Assembly (NCBI GenBank): GCA_026398275.1
Contig: JAPLTF010000037.1
Coordinates: 1 to 53,380, forward strand
Direction of reading: 5' to 3'
Length of the DNA stretch: 53,380 bases
DNA from: Verrucomicrobiota bacterium
GTDB lineage: Bacteria > Verrucomicrobiota > Verrucomicrobiia > Chthoniobacterales > Terrimicrobiaceae
Shown here: piece after piece, positions 36,201 through 45,757 of the stretch
Position numbering within the stretch: position 1 is the first letter of the stretch
Layout of the letters: each line of letters opens with the position of its first letter
Made by a program: the position numbers and the translations under genes
The notes under the pieces: generated by a model
Told to the model about the DNA's origin: nothing
What the model saw: the letters and a program-made list of their open reading frames with translations, nothing else
Database searches by the model: none

Positions 36201-37319
36201 GTGAGTCAGGAATCCCCCACAGTCGAGGTTGGCGAGCAGCAGGAAATCCACACGCTCGACCATGTCGATCAATATCTCATGATCGGCAAGGAGTCGGACG
36301 CATCCGACATCCATCTGAGCGTGAACTCGAAGCCCATCTGGCGGAGATACGGCATTTTGGAAGCCATCTGGAACCAGGCCCCGGTGCTCACAGCGGCGGA
36401 TACCGAGCGGCTGGCGATGGGGTTTCTGGATGACAAGCAGAAGCAGCAGCTCGCGGAGCGCGGCGACGTGGACTTCGCCTACTCGAACAGCCTGGGCCGT
36501 TTCCGGACGAGCGTCGTGCGCCAGCGGATCGGGCACGATCTGGTTTTCCGAATCATCAACAGCCGCGTCCGCAACATGGACGAGCTCGGCCTGCCGCCGC
36601 AGCTGAAGCTGCTCACCCAGTATCAAAACGGGCTGGTGCTGGTCACCGGTTCGGTCGGCAGCGGAAAAAGCACCACCCTGGCGGCGCTGGTCGACGAGAT
36701 CAACCGCCACCGGCAGGATCATATCATCACGCTCGAGGATCCGATCGAATACGTGATTCCCTCCAAGGGCTGCCACGTCACCCAGCGCGAGGTCCACACG
36801 CATACAAAATCCTTCGGCAACGCGCTGCGCGGTGCCCTCCGCGAAGATCCGGACGTGATCATGGTCGGGGAAATGCGCGATCTGGAGACGATTTCCCTGG
36901 CGATCACAGCCTCCGAGACCGGGCACCTCGTGCTCGGCACGCTCCACACCAGCAATGCCGCCCGCACGCTCGACCGCGTGCTCGACGTTTTCCCGACCGA
37001 CCAGCGCGACCAGATCCGCATCATGGTGAGCGAGTCCCTGCGCGGGGTGATTTCGCAGCAGCTCATTCCCCGCGCGGACGGCACCGGGCGCGCCCTGGCC
37101 ATCGAGATCCTCATGAACACGCCGGCTGTCGGCAACGTGATCCGCGAATCGAAGACCTTCATGCTCCCGGGCATCATCCAGACCGGGCGCAAGCTCGGCA
37201 TGAGATTGATGGACGATTCCCTGACCGAGCTGTTTGAGGCAGGCATCATCTCCGCCGAGGAAGCGGTCTACCGGGCCGATCAAAAAAACCAGATGATGCA
37301 GGTCACGGGGCACCACTGA
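36201..37319 (+). CDS. type IV pilus retraction ATPase, PilT type (first copy)
   Basis: The 372-residue protein belongs to the GspE/PilT ATPases that pull pilin subunits out of type IV pili. The N-terminal PAS-like domain has A-S-D-I-H-L-S-V and R-Y-G-I-L-E-A. The ATPase core shows Walker A G-S-V-G-S-G-K-S-T-T (Ser in place of the usual Pro), the Asp box T-L-E-D-P-I-E-Y-V, Walker B V-I-M-V-G-E-M-R-D and the His box G-T-L-H-T-S-N-A. The start is GTG at 36201. It is followed after one base by a second PilT-type gene, so the two may form a mixed or alternative retraction motor like PilT/PilU. Confidence 0.85.
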   Translation: MSQESPTVEVGEQQEIHTLDHVDQYLMIGKESDASDIHLSVNSKPIWRRYGILEAIWNQAPVLTAADTERLAMGFLDDKQKQQLAERGDVDFAYSNSLGRFRTSVVRQRIGHDLVFRIINSRVRNMDELGLPPQLKLLTQYQNGLVLVTGSVGSGKSTTLAALVDEINRHRQDHIITLEDPIEYVIPSKGCHVTQREVHTHTKSFGNALRGALREDPDVIMVGEMRDLETISLAITASETGHLVLGTLHTSNAARTLDRVLDVFPTDQRDQIRIMVSESLRGVISQQLIPRADGTGRALAIEILMNTPAVGNVIRESKTFMLPGIIQTGRKLGMRLMDDSLTELFEAGIISAEEAVYRADQKNQMMQVTGHH

Positions 37320-37320
37320 T

Positions 37321-38505
37321 ATGGCCTACATCAATCAATTTTTTAATGTGCTCATCGAAACCGGTGCCTCGGATCTCCATCTCGGGGAGGGGCAGCCGCC
37401 GAAGATCCGCCGGCACGGGGAGATTGTGCCCATCCGCGAGGAGGTCCTCACCCATGAGGAGATGAGCTTCATGCTCCAGGAGATCTGCGGCGAGCGGAGG
37501 TGGCAAAAACTCGAGGAGACCGGCGACCTCGACTTCGCCTACGAGATGGATGAGAACAACCGTTTCCGCTGCAACTACCTCAAGCAGACGAACGGCTACG
37601 GGGCGGTCTTCCGGATCATCCCCACAAAGATCAAGACGCTTGAGGAACTCGGCGTGCCGACGGTGATCAAGACATTCGGCCACATGCGGGGCGGGATCGT
37701 GCTCGTGACCGGCCCCACCGGATCCGGAAAGAGCACCACGCTGGCGGCGCTCATCGACTACATCAACTGCAATTTCTCGCGCCATATCGTGACCATCGAG
37801 GAGCCGATCGAATTCGTGCACCGCAACAAGATGAGCATCATCACCCAGCGCGAGGTGCCGGAGCACGCGCCGACATTTCCGATCGGCCTCAAGGCCGCCC
37901 TGCGCGAGGACGCCGACATCGTGCTCGTGGGCGAAATGCGCGACCTGGAGACCATCTCGCTCGCTCTGACCGCCGCCGAGACCGGCCTCCTCGTCTTCGG
38001 CACCCTGCATACGAACAACTCGCGCAAGACCGTTGACCGTATGATCGACGTGTTTCCGAGCGACCAGCAGGCACAGGTCCGCACGATGCTCTCCGCATCG
38101 CTCCGCGGGGTCGTGGCCCAGCTCCTCATGAAGAAGCAGGACGGCAAGGGCCGGGTCGCGGTCAACGAGATCCTCGTGGTCAACAGCGCCGTCGCCGCCA
38201 TCATCCGCGAAGGTGCCACCCAAAAGCTTCAGGACGTCATCGTCGCCGGAAAAGGCGAGGGCATGCAGTTCATGGACGACGCGATCATGGAGCAGCTCAT
38301 GAGCGGGGCGGTCAACGCCCACGAAGCCTACATGAAGTCGATCGACAAGCAGCGGTTCAAGCCGTTCCTCCCTCCGGAGGAGGAGGGGCTCGTCAATGCG
38401 GCGGGCGTTCCCGATGACGTGGACCACCACGACCTGGGGAAAAAGCTGGTCCTTCGTCCCAAAACCCATGTGGACGAAATCAAAAAAGCCCTGAAGTCGA
38501 AGTGA
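37321..38505 (+). CDS. type IV pilus retraction ATPase, PilT/PilU type (second copy)
   Basis: The 394-residue protein shares the PilT plan: N-terminal A-S-D-L-H-L-G-E-G-Q-P-P-K-I-R, Walker A G-P-T-G-S-G-K-S-T-T, T-I-E-E-P-I-E-F-V-H, Walker B D-I-V-L-V-G-E-M-R-D and G-T-L-H-T-N-N-S. The C-terminus is about 40 residues longer than in the first copy (L-P-P-E-E-E-G-L-V ... D-E-I-K-K-A-L-K-S-K). It begins one base after the first gene's stop and overlaps the coaX start by 4 nt. Two non-identical motors from one operon suit the PilT-PilU model. Confidence 0.85.
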   Translation: MAYINQFFNVLIETGASDLHLGEGQPPKIRRHGEIVPIREEVLTHEEMSFMLQEICGERRWQKLEETGDLDFAYEMDENNRFRCNYLKQTNGYGAVFRIIPTKIKTLEELGVPTVIKTFGHMRGGIVLVTGPTGSGKSTTLAALIDYINCNFSRHIVTIEEPIEFVHRNKMSIITQREVPEHAPTFPIGLKAALREDADIVLVGEMRDLETISLALTAAETGLLVFGTLHTNNSRKTVDRMIDVFPSDQQAQVRTMLSASLRGVVAQLLMKKQDGKGRVAVNEILVVNSAVAAIIREGATQKLQDVIVAGKGEGMQFMDDAIMEQLMSGAVNAHEAYMKSIDKQRFKPFLPPEEEGLVNAAGVPDDVDHHDLGKKLVLRPKTHVDEIKKALKSK

Positions 38506-39323
38506 GCCCGCAGCTCCCGCGCGCAGCGAAGGCATCCTGCCCGTCGGGGAAGCAACAGATCCCTCCGGCAAAGCCGGAGCAGGGTGCCCCCCGCGAGGAA
38601 GTGCTCCTCGTCGATATCAGCAACACTTTTGTCAAGCTCGCCCTGGCACATGGCGGACAGATCGGACGCGTCCACCGGATTCCCACAAAAACCCTCACTG
38701 CCGCACAAATTCGCAAAATCACGCGCGGGCACCGGCTGAAAGGCACGGTCGCCGCCTCGGTGGTTCCGGAAAAAAAGCGGGAGGTCGACGAGGCGTGCGG
38801 CGAGGTCTGCTGGGTCGGGCCGGACATCAAACTCGGCGTGGGCATCGACTATCCCTCGCCGCGCGGGATCGGCCCCGACCGCCTGGCCAACGCGGCCGGC
38901 TGCCGCGCGCACTACGGAGTGCCGGCGATTGTCGTGGATTTCGGCACGGCGGTCACCTTCGATGTCCTCTCGGCAGAGGGAGACTACATCGGGGGGGTGA
39001 TCGCACCGGGACTCAATGCCATGACAGAATACCTGCACGACCGCACCGCCCTTCTCCCGCTCATCCGGCTGAGCGAGCCGGTTTCGGCTGTCGGACGCTC
39101 CACGCGCGGGGCGATGATCTCGGGTGCCGTTTATGGCTATCGCGGACTCGTCTCGGAAATCATCCGGCAGGTGCGGAAGGAGGCATTCCCGCGGAAACGT
39201 CCGAAGGTGATCGCCACCGGCGGGGATGCCGAGCTCATCGCTGCGGGCTCGGCTCATTTCGATGCCGTGGACCCTCTCCTCACCCTGCGGGGGCTCCTGG
39301 TCGTGGCGGAGCTCAATCTGTAA
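38502..39323 (+). CDS. coaX: type III pantothenate kinase
   Basis: The 273-residue protein makes the first step of coenzyme A synthesis, phosphorylating pantothenate. The phosphate loop D-I-S-N-T-F-V-K-L-A matches the family D-x-G-N-T pattern, with Ser for Gly. G-P-D-R-L-A-N-A-A-G, V-V-D-F-G-T-A-V-T-F-D-V and G-G-V-I-A-P-G are the usual CoaX motifs. The C-terminal V-I-A-T-G-G-D-A is the second nucleotide-site strand. About 30 Pro/Ala-rich residues precede the phosphate loop, so the GTG start at 38502 could be replaced by a later one. It is coupled to the pilT-type gene by overlap but is functionally unrelated. Confidence 0.85.
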   Translation: MSPQLPRAAKASCPSGKQQIPPAKPEQGAPREEVLLVDISNTFVKLALAHGGQIGRVHRIPTKTLTAAQIRKITRGHRLKGTVAASVVPEKKREVDEACGEVCWVGPDIKLGVGIDYPSPRGIGPDRLANAAGCRAHYGVPAIVVDFGTAVTFDVLSAEGDYIGGVIAPGLNAMTEYLHDRTALLPLIRLSEPVSAVGRSTRGAMISGAVYGYRGLVSEIIRQVRKEAFPRKRPKVIATGGDAELIAAGSAHFDAVDPLLTLRGLLVVAELNL

Positions 39324-39390
39324 GCAGGACCGCCGAGATATTTCTCAGCCTCTGATGGATATTTTTCAAACGCGCCTGTAGGATAAGCCC

Positions 39391-40374
39391 ATGAACCGGC
39401 GCTCGCGCACTCTCGATCTCGGCTCTTCCAGCACCGGCATCCGGCCCTGGATTCTTCCCGCCTTGGTCCTGTCGCTGCTTCTGCACGCCCTTTTCTGGAT
39501 GTGGTCGAACAAGGTGAACATCAACCCGCTGAGCGGGGTCGACTACGATCCCTCCCCTCCGCGCCGGTTCCAGCTTGCCAGCCCGGACCTCGACCCCCGC
39601 CTGCTCAACCCGGCACCGTCCGAAACCAAACATGTCGCCGCTTCGCCGGTCGCCGTGAAACTCCCCGACGAACAGGTCGCCATCGAGAAGTTTTCCGGGG
39701 ACAAGCCCGCCCTCCCCCCGGCGCCGAAACTCGACAACGCCATCCTCTCCGAGACTCCGCAGCTTTCCCCACCGTCCCTCACCAGCGCCCTCCAAACCCT
39801 GCAGTCCAAGGATGCCGCATTTCCGGATGACAAAGCCCTGGCCAGCGAGCTGCTCTCCGAAAAACCTTCGCTGAGCGAAAATCCCGCAGTGCAGCTGCCG
39901 GGGCCGGGGTTTGAAAAAGGCGTGAAGTCTGCCGGGGGAGGGTCGCCCGGCGTGGCGAACGGATTCAGCAACCTCGATGACCTTCTCGCCCAGACCGGTC
40001 CGCTTACTCCTGAGACCGCCCCGATCCTGATGCCGACCGACCTGCTCTTCGACTACGATTCCCCCGGCTTGCGCATCGAGGCGCTCGAGAGCCTCCAAAA
40101 GCTCGGCCGCCTAATCCAAAAAAACCCGGGTGCCCGGTTCGTCATCGAGGGCCACACCGATTCCTTCGGATCGGACGAATACAACCTCGAACTCAGCCGC
40201 AAGCGCGCCGAGTCGGTCAAAGCCTGGCTCACCGAAAGCATGGGCCTCCGCGGAGAATCGATCCAGACTGTCGGCTACGGAAAATCCCGCCTTCTCGCCC
40301 CGGGGGGCGGAACCATCGAACAGCAACAGATCAACCGACGCGTCGAGATCGTCATCCGCGCACCGGAACCATGA
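39391..40374 (+). CDS. OmpA-domain envelope protein with N-terminal membrane anchor
   Basis: The 327-residue protein has one membrane span near residues 25-45 (W-I-L-P-A-L-V-L-S-L-L-L-H-A-L-F-W-M-W-S). A long Pro/Ala/Ser-rich linker follows. The C-terminal OmpA/MotB peptidoglycan-binding domain has V-I-E-G-H-T-D-S-F-G, N-L-E-L-S-R-K-R-A-E and I-N-R-R-V-E-I-V-I. The layout suggests a protein anchored in the inner membrane that reaches across the periplasm to peptidoglycan. The linker resembles that of TonB-like proteins. It overlaps glnD by 4 nt, so it may be cotranscribed with glnD and the FtsX-like gene. Confidence 0.8.
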   Translation: MNRRSRTLDLGSSSTGIRPWILPALVLSLLLHALFWMWSNKVNINPLSGVDYDPSPPRRFQLASPDLDPRLLNPAPSETKHVAASPVAVKLPDEQVAIEKFSGDKPALPPAPKLDNAILSETPQLSPPSLTSALQTLQSKDAAFPDDKALASELLSEKPSLSENPAVQLPGPGFEKGVKSAGGGSPGVANGFSNLDDLLAQTGPLTPETAPILMPTDLLFDYDSPGLRIEALESLQKLGRLIQKNPGARFVIEGHTDSFGSDEYNLELSRKRAESVKAWLTESMGLRGESIQTVGYGKSRLLAPGGGTIEQQQINRRVEIVIRAPEP

Positions 40375-43109
40375 TTTCACCCAACGAACAAAAACTCCAG
40401 CGGACGGCAAGGGAACTCTCGGAACGCACAAGCCGGAAACGGGACGACCCGATCACGATTTTCAAGGGCTTCCGGAAGGTCGAAGAGCAGCGGCTCCGGA
40501 TGTGGCACAATGCGGGCGGCGGAGGCCGGGAAATCACCCGGCAGCGGTCGGATCTCGTCGATATTCTTTTCGCCGAACTCTTCGAGGGCGTGATCACCTC
40601 GCTCGCCCCCAAGGGCCTCTCCGGCCGGCTCTGCGTGGCCGCGTTCGGGGGCTACGGCCGCCGCGAGCTCACGCCGTTCAGCGATGTCGACATCCTCTTT
40701 CTCCAGAGCAGCCCGAAGCAGGACAAGGAGGTCGAGGAGATCATCCGGCAAACCCTCGTCCTTCTGTGGGATCTCGGGTTCAAGGTCGGGCACGCGACGC
40801 GCACGATTCCGCAGGCGATCAAAAAAGCGAACGAGGACATGATCACCAAGACCTCGATGCTGGAATCCCGGTTCCTCGCGGGTGAGCGCGGGATCTTCAC
40901 CCGGTTCAAAGACCGCTTCCAGGCGGAATGCGTGCAGGGGCACGAAAAGGAATACATTGCCTGGCGGCTGGACAATCAGGCCGAGCTCCGGATCAAACAC
41001 GGATCGAGCGTCTTCCTCCAGGAACCGAACGTGAAGAATGGAATCGGCGGCCTGCGCGATTACCAGAGCCTCCTGTGGATCTCGCATTTCAAGCTGGGGC
41101 TGATGACGACCGCCAAGCTCGTCGAGGCCAAAGTCCTGCGCGAAACCGAGCGCCGTCCGCTCGAGCGCGGATACGACTTCCTGCTGAGGACCCGCACGGA
41201 GATGCATTACCTGAACCAGCGCGCGGTCGACACCCTCAACCTCCAGCTCCAGGGCAAGATCGCGGTCGCATTCAACTACCAGCAGAAAACGATCCTCCGC
41301 AAGGTCGAGGCCTTCATGAGGGAATATTACAGCCACACGCGGAACATCCATCTCCTCACCGAAGCCGCGCTCCAGCAGATGGAGGCGCGGCCGGTCAAAA
41401 AGCCGACCGGCCTGCTCGGGATGTTCGGGGCGAAGCCGAAGGCCGAAAAGTTCGATGGATTTCTCGTCCGGCAGGGCCGGATTGAGCCGGAGTCGCGCGA
41501 GATTTTCCACGATGACCCGTATCGCATGATGCGGGCGTTCCACCATGCCCAGGTGCGGCAGCTCGAATTCCACGCCGAGCTCTCCGACCTGATCCGGCGC
41601 AGGCTTCCCCTGGTGAACCGGACGTTCCAATATGCGCTGGCCGCACGGGAGACGTTCTTCGCCATCCTCTCCCGCAAGGGCGAAGTCGGCCCGGTGCTCC
41701 GCCTGATGCACAACCTCGGATTTCTCGGGCGCTACATGCCGGAGTTCGGGGCGTTGGACTGCCTCGTCCAGCACGAGTTCTACCACCGCTACACCGCAGA
41801 CGAACACACCCTCGTCTGCATCGAAAAACTCGATGCCATGCTTTTTGAGGACTCCGAAAAGCTGAGCGGATACCGGAAGATCTTCCAGAAGATCGAGGAC
41901 CCCGCGATCCTCTACCTCGCGCTGCTGCTGCACGATACCGGCAAGGCGGCGAACGAGCGCAACCACGAGGAGGCCAGCGCCGTCCTCGCGCACAAGGTCG
42001 CCCGGCGGCTCCAGCTTTCCCCGGAGCGCCGACGCATGCTCATCACCCTCGTGGACTCGCACTACGTCCTCTCCAAGATGTCGCAGTCGAGGAATCTCGA
42101 GGATCCCGCAACGGTCGAGGAATTCGCCCGCATCGTGCACAACCGGCAAAACCTCGACGCGCTCATGCTCATCACCCTCGCCGACGGCATGGGCACCAGC
42201 GACCAGAACTGGTCGGACTGGAAGGAGGGGCTCGTCTGGTCGCTCTACCGCAAGGCCTGCACTTACCTCGAAGGAGGGCCGGCCGCCGTGCTCGAACTCC
42301 AGCGAAACCGCGAGGAGCAGCAGCACGCGATCCTGCGCCGGCTCGGGCGCGATTTTTCCGACGAGGCCGAAGCCCATTTCCACTTCATGCCGGACCGGTA
42401 TTTCCAAATGTTCGAATACGAGGAGATCGCCGCCCACCTCCGCCTCTTCCGCACGTTTTTTGAAAATCAGCGGAAGGAGGACTTGCTCGCGCTGGCTCCG
42501 GTCTTTCACTGGGTTCCGCGCCCGGAGCAAAGCCACAGCGAGGTCTGGGTGTGCGGATGGGACCGGCCGCGCCTGCTGGAGAGGATCGCCGGCGCCTTTC
42601 TCTCTGCGCAGATCAACATCCTCAGCGCGGATATCTTCACGCGGAGCGACAGCCTCGCCCTGGATATTTTCCGGGTCGCCAGCACCCAGCACCAGCCGGT
42701 CACCAACCAGAGGGACATCACCCGCGTCGAAACCCGCCTCGCCGACTCGCTCGCCGTTGAAGATTACGATTTCACCCCGCTGATCAGCAAGGAGACCCGC
42801 CTGCGGTCCTACCGGCTCTCGCAGGAGTTCGATCTGCCGACACGGATCACGATCGAGAACTCCTCGCATCCGATCTACACGCTGCTGGATATCCAGACCC
42901 CGGACCGTCTGGGCCTGCTCTACGACCTCCTGCGCGCGATGGGTTCGGCCGGGCTCATCATCGAGCTCTCGCGCATCACCACCGAAATGGATGTCGCGAT
43001 GGATTCCTTCTACATCCACAACAAGGATGGGGGAAAAGTCATCGACCCGGCCGCGATCAAACGCCTCCAGCGGCTCCTCCAACGCGCGGCGGTCAAGGTG
43101 GAGGGATGA
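40371..43109 (+). CDS. glnD: [protein-PII] uridylyltransferase / uridylyl-removing enzyme
   Basis: The 912-residue protein controls PII by adding and removing UMP in response to glutamine. The nucleotidyltransferase domain has G-G-Y-G-R-R-E-L-T-P-F-S-D-V-D-I-L-F-L (~92-110) with the two catalytic Asp residues. A helical domain follows, then the HD domain (L-L-L-H-D-T-G-K, with H-E-E nearby, ~520-535) that removes UMP. Two ACT domains end the protein (E-V-W-V-C-G-W-D-R-P-R-L-L and Y-T-L-L-D-I-Q-T-P-D-R-L-G). Size and order are those of GlnD. It overlaps its neighbours by 4 nt, an unusual setting between an envelope protein and an FtsX-type permease. Confidence 0.95.
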   Translation: MISPNEQKLQRTARELSERTSRKRDDPITIFKGFRKVEEQRLRMWHNAGGGGREITRQRSDLVDILFAELFEGVITSLAPKGLSGRLCVAAFGGYGRRELTPFSDVDILFLQSSPKQDKEVEEIIRQTLVLLWDLGFKVGHATRTIPQAIKKANEDMITKTSMLESRFLAGERGIFTRFKDRFQAECVQGHEKEYIAWRLDNQAELRIKHGSSVFLQEPNVKNGIGGLRDYQSLLWISHFKLGLMTTAKLVEAKVLRETERRPLERGYDFLLRTRTEMHYLNQRAVDTLNLQLQGKIAVAFNYQQKTILRKVEAFMREYYSHTRNIHLLTEAALQQMEARPVKKPTGLLGMFGAKPKAEKFDGFLVRQGRIEPESREIFHDDPYRMMRAFHHAQVRQLEFHAELSDLIRRRLPLVNRTFQYALAARETFFAILSRKGEVGPVLRLMHNLGFLGRYMPEFGALDCLVQHEFYHRYTADEHTLVCIEKLDAMLFEDSEKLSGYRKIFQKIEDPAILYLALLLHDTGKAANERNHEEASAVLAHKVARRLQLSPERRRMLITLVDSHYVLSKMSQSRNLEDPATVEEFARIVHNRQNLDALMLITLADGMGTSDQNWSDWKEGLVWSLYRKACTYLEGGPAAVLELQRNREEQQHAILRRLGRDFSDEAEAHFHFMPDRYFQMFEYEEIAAHLRLFRTFFENQRKEDLLALAPVFHWVPRPEQSHSEVWVCGWDRPRLLERIAGAFLSAQINILSADIFTRSDSLALDIFRVASTQHQPVTNQRDITRVETRLADSLAVEDYDFTPLISKETRLRSYRLSQEFDLPTRITIENSSHPIYTLLDIQTPDRLGLLYDLLRAMGSAGLIIELSRITTEMDVAMDSFYIHNKDGGKVIDPAAIKRLQRLLQRAAVKVEG

Positions 43110-45619
43110 CCCCGCGTTTCGGAGCCCTGTTCTTCCGGCAGGTCATCCGCCCGACGTTGCGGCATCCGCTCCTGCCGTTGCTGAATATCCTCAGCATCGG
43201 CCTCGGCGTGGCCGTGTTTCTGGCGATCCAGATTGCCAATCGCGGGGCGCTGGCAAGCTTTCAGAACTCCGTCGGCCTCGTCGCCGGCCGCGCGCATTTG
43301 GAAATCCGCGGCGACATTCCCGATTCCGTGCATCCCGCCGTCGCGGGCTTTCCAGGCATCCGCTCCGCCACACCTCTTGTTGAAGGGATTATCACCCTGC
43401 CGGACCAGCCGGGCGAATATCTCCGCCTGCTCGGGGTGGACCCGTTCACCGGCGACCGCCTCCGGGTTTTTGAAATCGGAGCCCCGGATGGCACATCGCT
43501 GGATCTGGAGGCGTGGCTGCGCGAGCCGCTGGCCGTCGCGGTTTCAAACAGCCGCAACGCGCCGTTCCGCGTGCTGGCCGCCGGAAAATCTGTCGAGCTC
43601 CACCCCCGCTTCGTCATCCGGACGGATGAAACCACAATCGAATCCGATGACAGGCTCGCGGCCATGGATATCGGCTGGGCGCAGGAACTTCTCGGCCTCC
43701 AGAACCGGCTGACCTCGATCCAGATCGAGCTCGACGACCCGCTGCAAGCGGACGCAATGATTCCTGGGTTGCAAAAGCTCGTTCCTCCGGATGTCACCGT
43801 GGCTCCGCCGGCGAGGCGGGGTGCCGAGACCGAGTCGATGCTGGCTGCCTTCCAGCTCAACCTCACCGCGCTGAGCCTCGTGTCCATGGTGGTCGGCGTG
43901 TTCCTCATCTACAACAGCCTGTCCGCAACGGTCGTCCGACGGCGGGTGGAAATCGGAATCCTGCGGGCGAACGGTGCGACGAAGGCGGAGATCTCGGCCC
44001 TGTTTCTCGGGGACGGCCTGCTCTGCGGGCTCGTCGGATCCGCCCTCGGAATCCTCATCGCCGGGCCGCTGGCCCATCTGCTCGCCGCCCCGGTGGGACA
44101 GACGGTGTCCTCCCTGTATGCGCTGGTCAGCGTCGGGCATCTCGCCATCACCCCCTCCCAGGTCGGGCTGGCGTTTCTGGTCGGCACGGGGGCCGCGCTG
44201 CTCGCCTCATGGCATCCCGCTTCCGAAGCCGCCGCCTGCAATCCCGTTGATGTTCTTCACCCGGGCTCGACCATGACGGCCTTCTCGTTCCGCTCAGGAA
44301 AATGGCTTCTGCCGGGTCTTGGCCTGCTGGCCATCGCTGGTGCCAGCGCATGGTCCGCATTCCAAGGCGGTGGAAAACACCTCGGCTTTGCCTCCGTCGC
44401 CCTCCTCATCGCCGGTTTCTCGCTCATTGTTCCGGCGGTGGTCGTAAGCGCGTGCCGGCTGATGAAGTTCCGGAGCTGGATGATGCGGTTGGGCGTCCAG
44501 CATCTCGTGCGATCGCTTCACCGGAGCGCCGTCACGATCGCCGCCCTCGCGGTTGCTGCCGCGATGACGGTCAGCGTTTCCGTGATGATCCATTCCTTCC
44601 GCGGAAGCGTGTCGGCCTGGCTCGAAAAAACTTTGGTCGCCGATCTGTTCATCGCGCCCGCGGCGAATGAAATTGCCGGCCTGCAAAGCTTCATTCCTGC
44701 GGACGCGGTGGAATGGGCCCGCCACAACCGTCTGGTCAAGGAAACGGGCACATTCCGCGAGATCCAGGTTCTCCTCAACGGCCAACCGGCCGCCATGGGC
44801 GTCGTCGAGGGCGGTGCCCGTGGAAAATTGGTTTTCCTTTCCGGGAACGAAGATGCGGGAACGCTCTTCCACTCTTCCGGCCATGTGGTCGTCTCGGAAA
44901 GCTTCGCGAACCGGCGGGGCACAAGGCCGGGCGATGTGCTCATGCTCGCATCTCCGCAGGGCCCGCTCACATTCCGCGTCGCCGGCGTGGTCAAGGACTT
45001 CACCCGCGACTCCGGGCTCATCATGATGGACCGCCGGAATTTCGACCGCGCATGGAACGACCCGCGCGTCCACTCGCTCGCAATCACGCTGCACGATCCG
45101 GCGCTCGCCGCATCCCTCGCCGCCGAATTCCGGAATCAATTCGGAAAGTCGGGGGAATATTCGATCTACACGAATGCCTCTCTCCGCCGGCGCGTGATGG
45201 ATATTTTCGACCAGACCTTCGCGGTGACATCCGTCCTCAGGGCCATCGCGGTATTAGTCGCGGTCGCCGGGGTGGTCCTCTCGCTCACCACGCTGATCAT
45301 TGAGCGCGAGCGCGAAATCGGCATCCTCCGCTCCCAGGGCGCGTCGCCGGGCCAGATCAAAGGCCTCGTCTTCACCGAGGCCGGGCTCATCGGGCTTTTT
45401 GCGTCCCTCGTCGGAATCGCCTGCGGCGCGGCCATGGCCATGGTCCTCACCTGGGTCATCAACAAGGCCTTCTTCGGGTGGACGATCGAGCTCCGCTACC
45501 CGCTCGATGTCCTCTTCGGGACCCCGCTCTGGATCATCCCCGCCGCCATCGCAGCCGCCTGGCTCCCCGCCCTCCGCGCCTCGCGCATCCCGCCCGCCCA
45601 AGCGCTGCGGTTCGAGTAG
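43106..45619 (+). CDS. FtsX-like ABC transporter permease (large two-FtsX form)
   Basis: The 837-residue protein has a first membrane span (L-L-N-I-L-S-I-G-L-G-V-A-V-F-L-A-I), a large periplasmic part, three spans (~265-390), and a second FtsX block. R-R-V-E-I-G-I-L-R-A-N-G and E-R-E-I-G-I-L-R-S-Q-G are the cytoplasmic coupling motifs that touch the ATPase. The C-terminus has the usual P-A-L-R-A-S-R-I-P-P-A-Q-A-L-R-F-E. Such permeases belong to MacB/LolCDE-like or DevC-like systems moving lipoproteins or hydrophobic compounds. No partner ATPase gene adjoins it, so it must be encoded elsewhere. Confidence 0.85.
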   Translation: MTPRFGALFFRQVIRPTLRHPLLPLLNILSIGLGVAVFLAIQIANRGALASFQNSVGLVAGRAHLEIRGDIPDSVHPAVAGFPGIRSATPLVEGIITLPDQPGEYLRLLGVDPFTGDRLRVFEIGAPDGTSLDLEAWLREPLAVAVSNSRNAPFRVLAAGKSVELHPRFVIRTDETTIESDDRLAAMDIGWAQELLGLQNRLTSIQIELDDPLQADAMIPGLQKLVPPDVTVAPPARRGAETESMLAAFQLNLTALSLVSMVVGVFLIYNSLSATVVRRRVEIGILRANGATKAEISALFLGDGLLCGLVGSALGILIAGPLAHLLAAPVGQTVSSLYALVSVGHLAITPSQVGLAFLVGTGAALLASWHPASEAAACNPVDVLHPGSTMTAFSFRSGKWLLPGLGLLAIAGASAWSAFQGGGKHLGFASVALLIAGFSLIVPAVVVSACRLMKFRSWMMRLGVQHLVRSLHRSAVTIAALAVAAAMTVSVSVMIHSFRGSVSAWLEKTLVADLFIAPAANEIAGLQSFIPADAVEWARHNRLVKETGTFREIQVLLNGQPAAMGVVEGGARGKLVFLSGNEDAGTLFHSSGHVVVSESFANRRGTRPGDVLMLASPQGPLTFRVAGVVKDFTRDSGLIMMDRRNFDRAWNDPRVHSLAITLHDPALAASLAAEFRNQFGKSGEYSIYTNASLRRRVMDIFDQTFAVTSVLRAIAVLVAVAGVVLSLTTLIIEREREIGILRSQGASPGQIKGLVFTEAGLIGLFASLVGIACGAAMAMVLTWVINKAFFGWTIELRYPLDVLFGTPLWIIPAAIAAAWLPALRASRIPPAQALRFE

Positions 45620-45757
45620 CCGGGACGCTCCGACTATTCCCCCAATTGCCGGTTTGTTTCCAAGAGCTGGTATCACGAGAAGCGTGGCAGGGACGCCGGT
45701 CGCGTAGCGGCGGCCTGCGGCTGATCTTTTGCGACAGCCCGCGCATGGGGGGAGGAT

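Noticed and set aside
40377-43082. A 901-codon open frame on the minus strand opposite glnD
   Set aside because: It mirrors the glnD frame in high-GC DNA. It has no family motif, and glnD itself is unambiguous.
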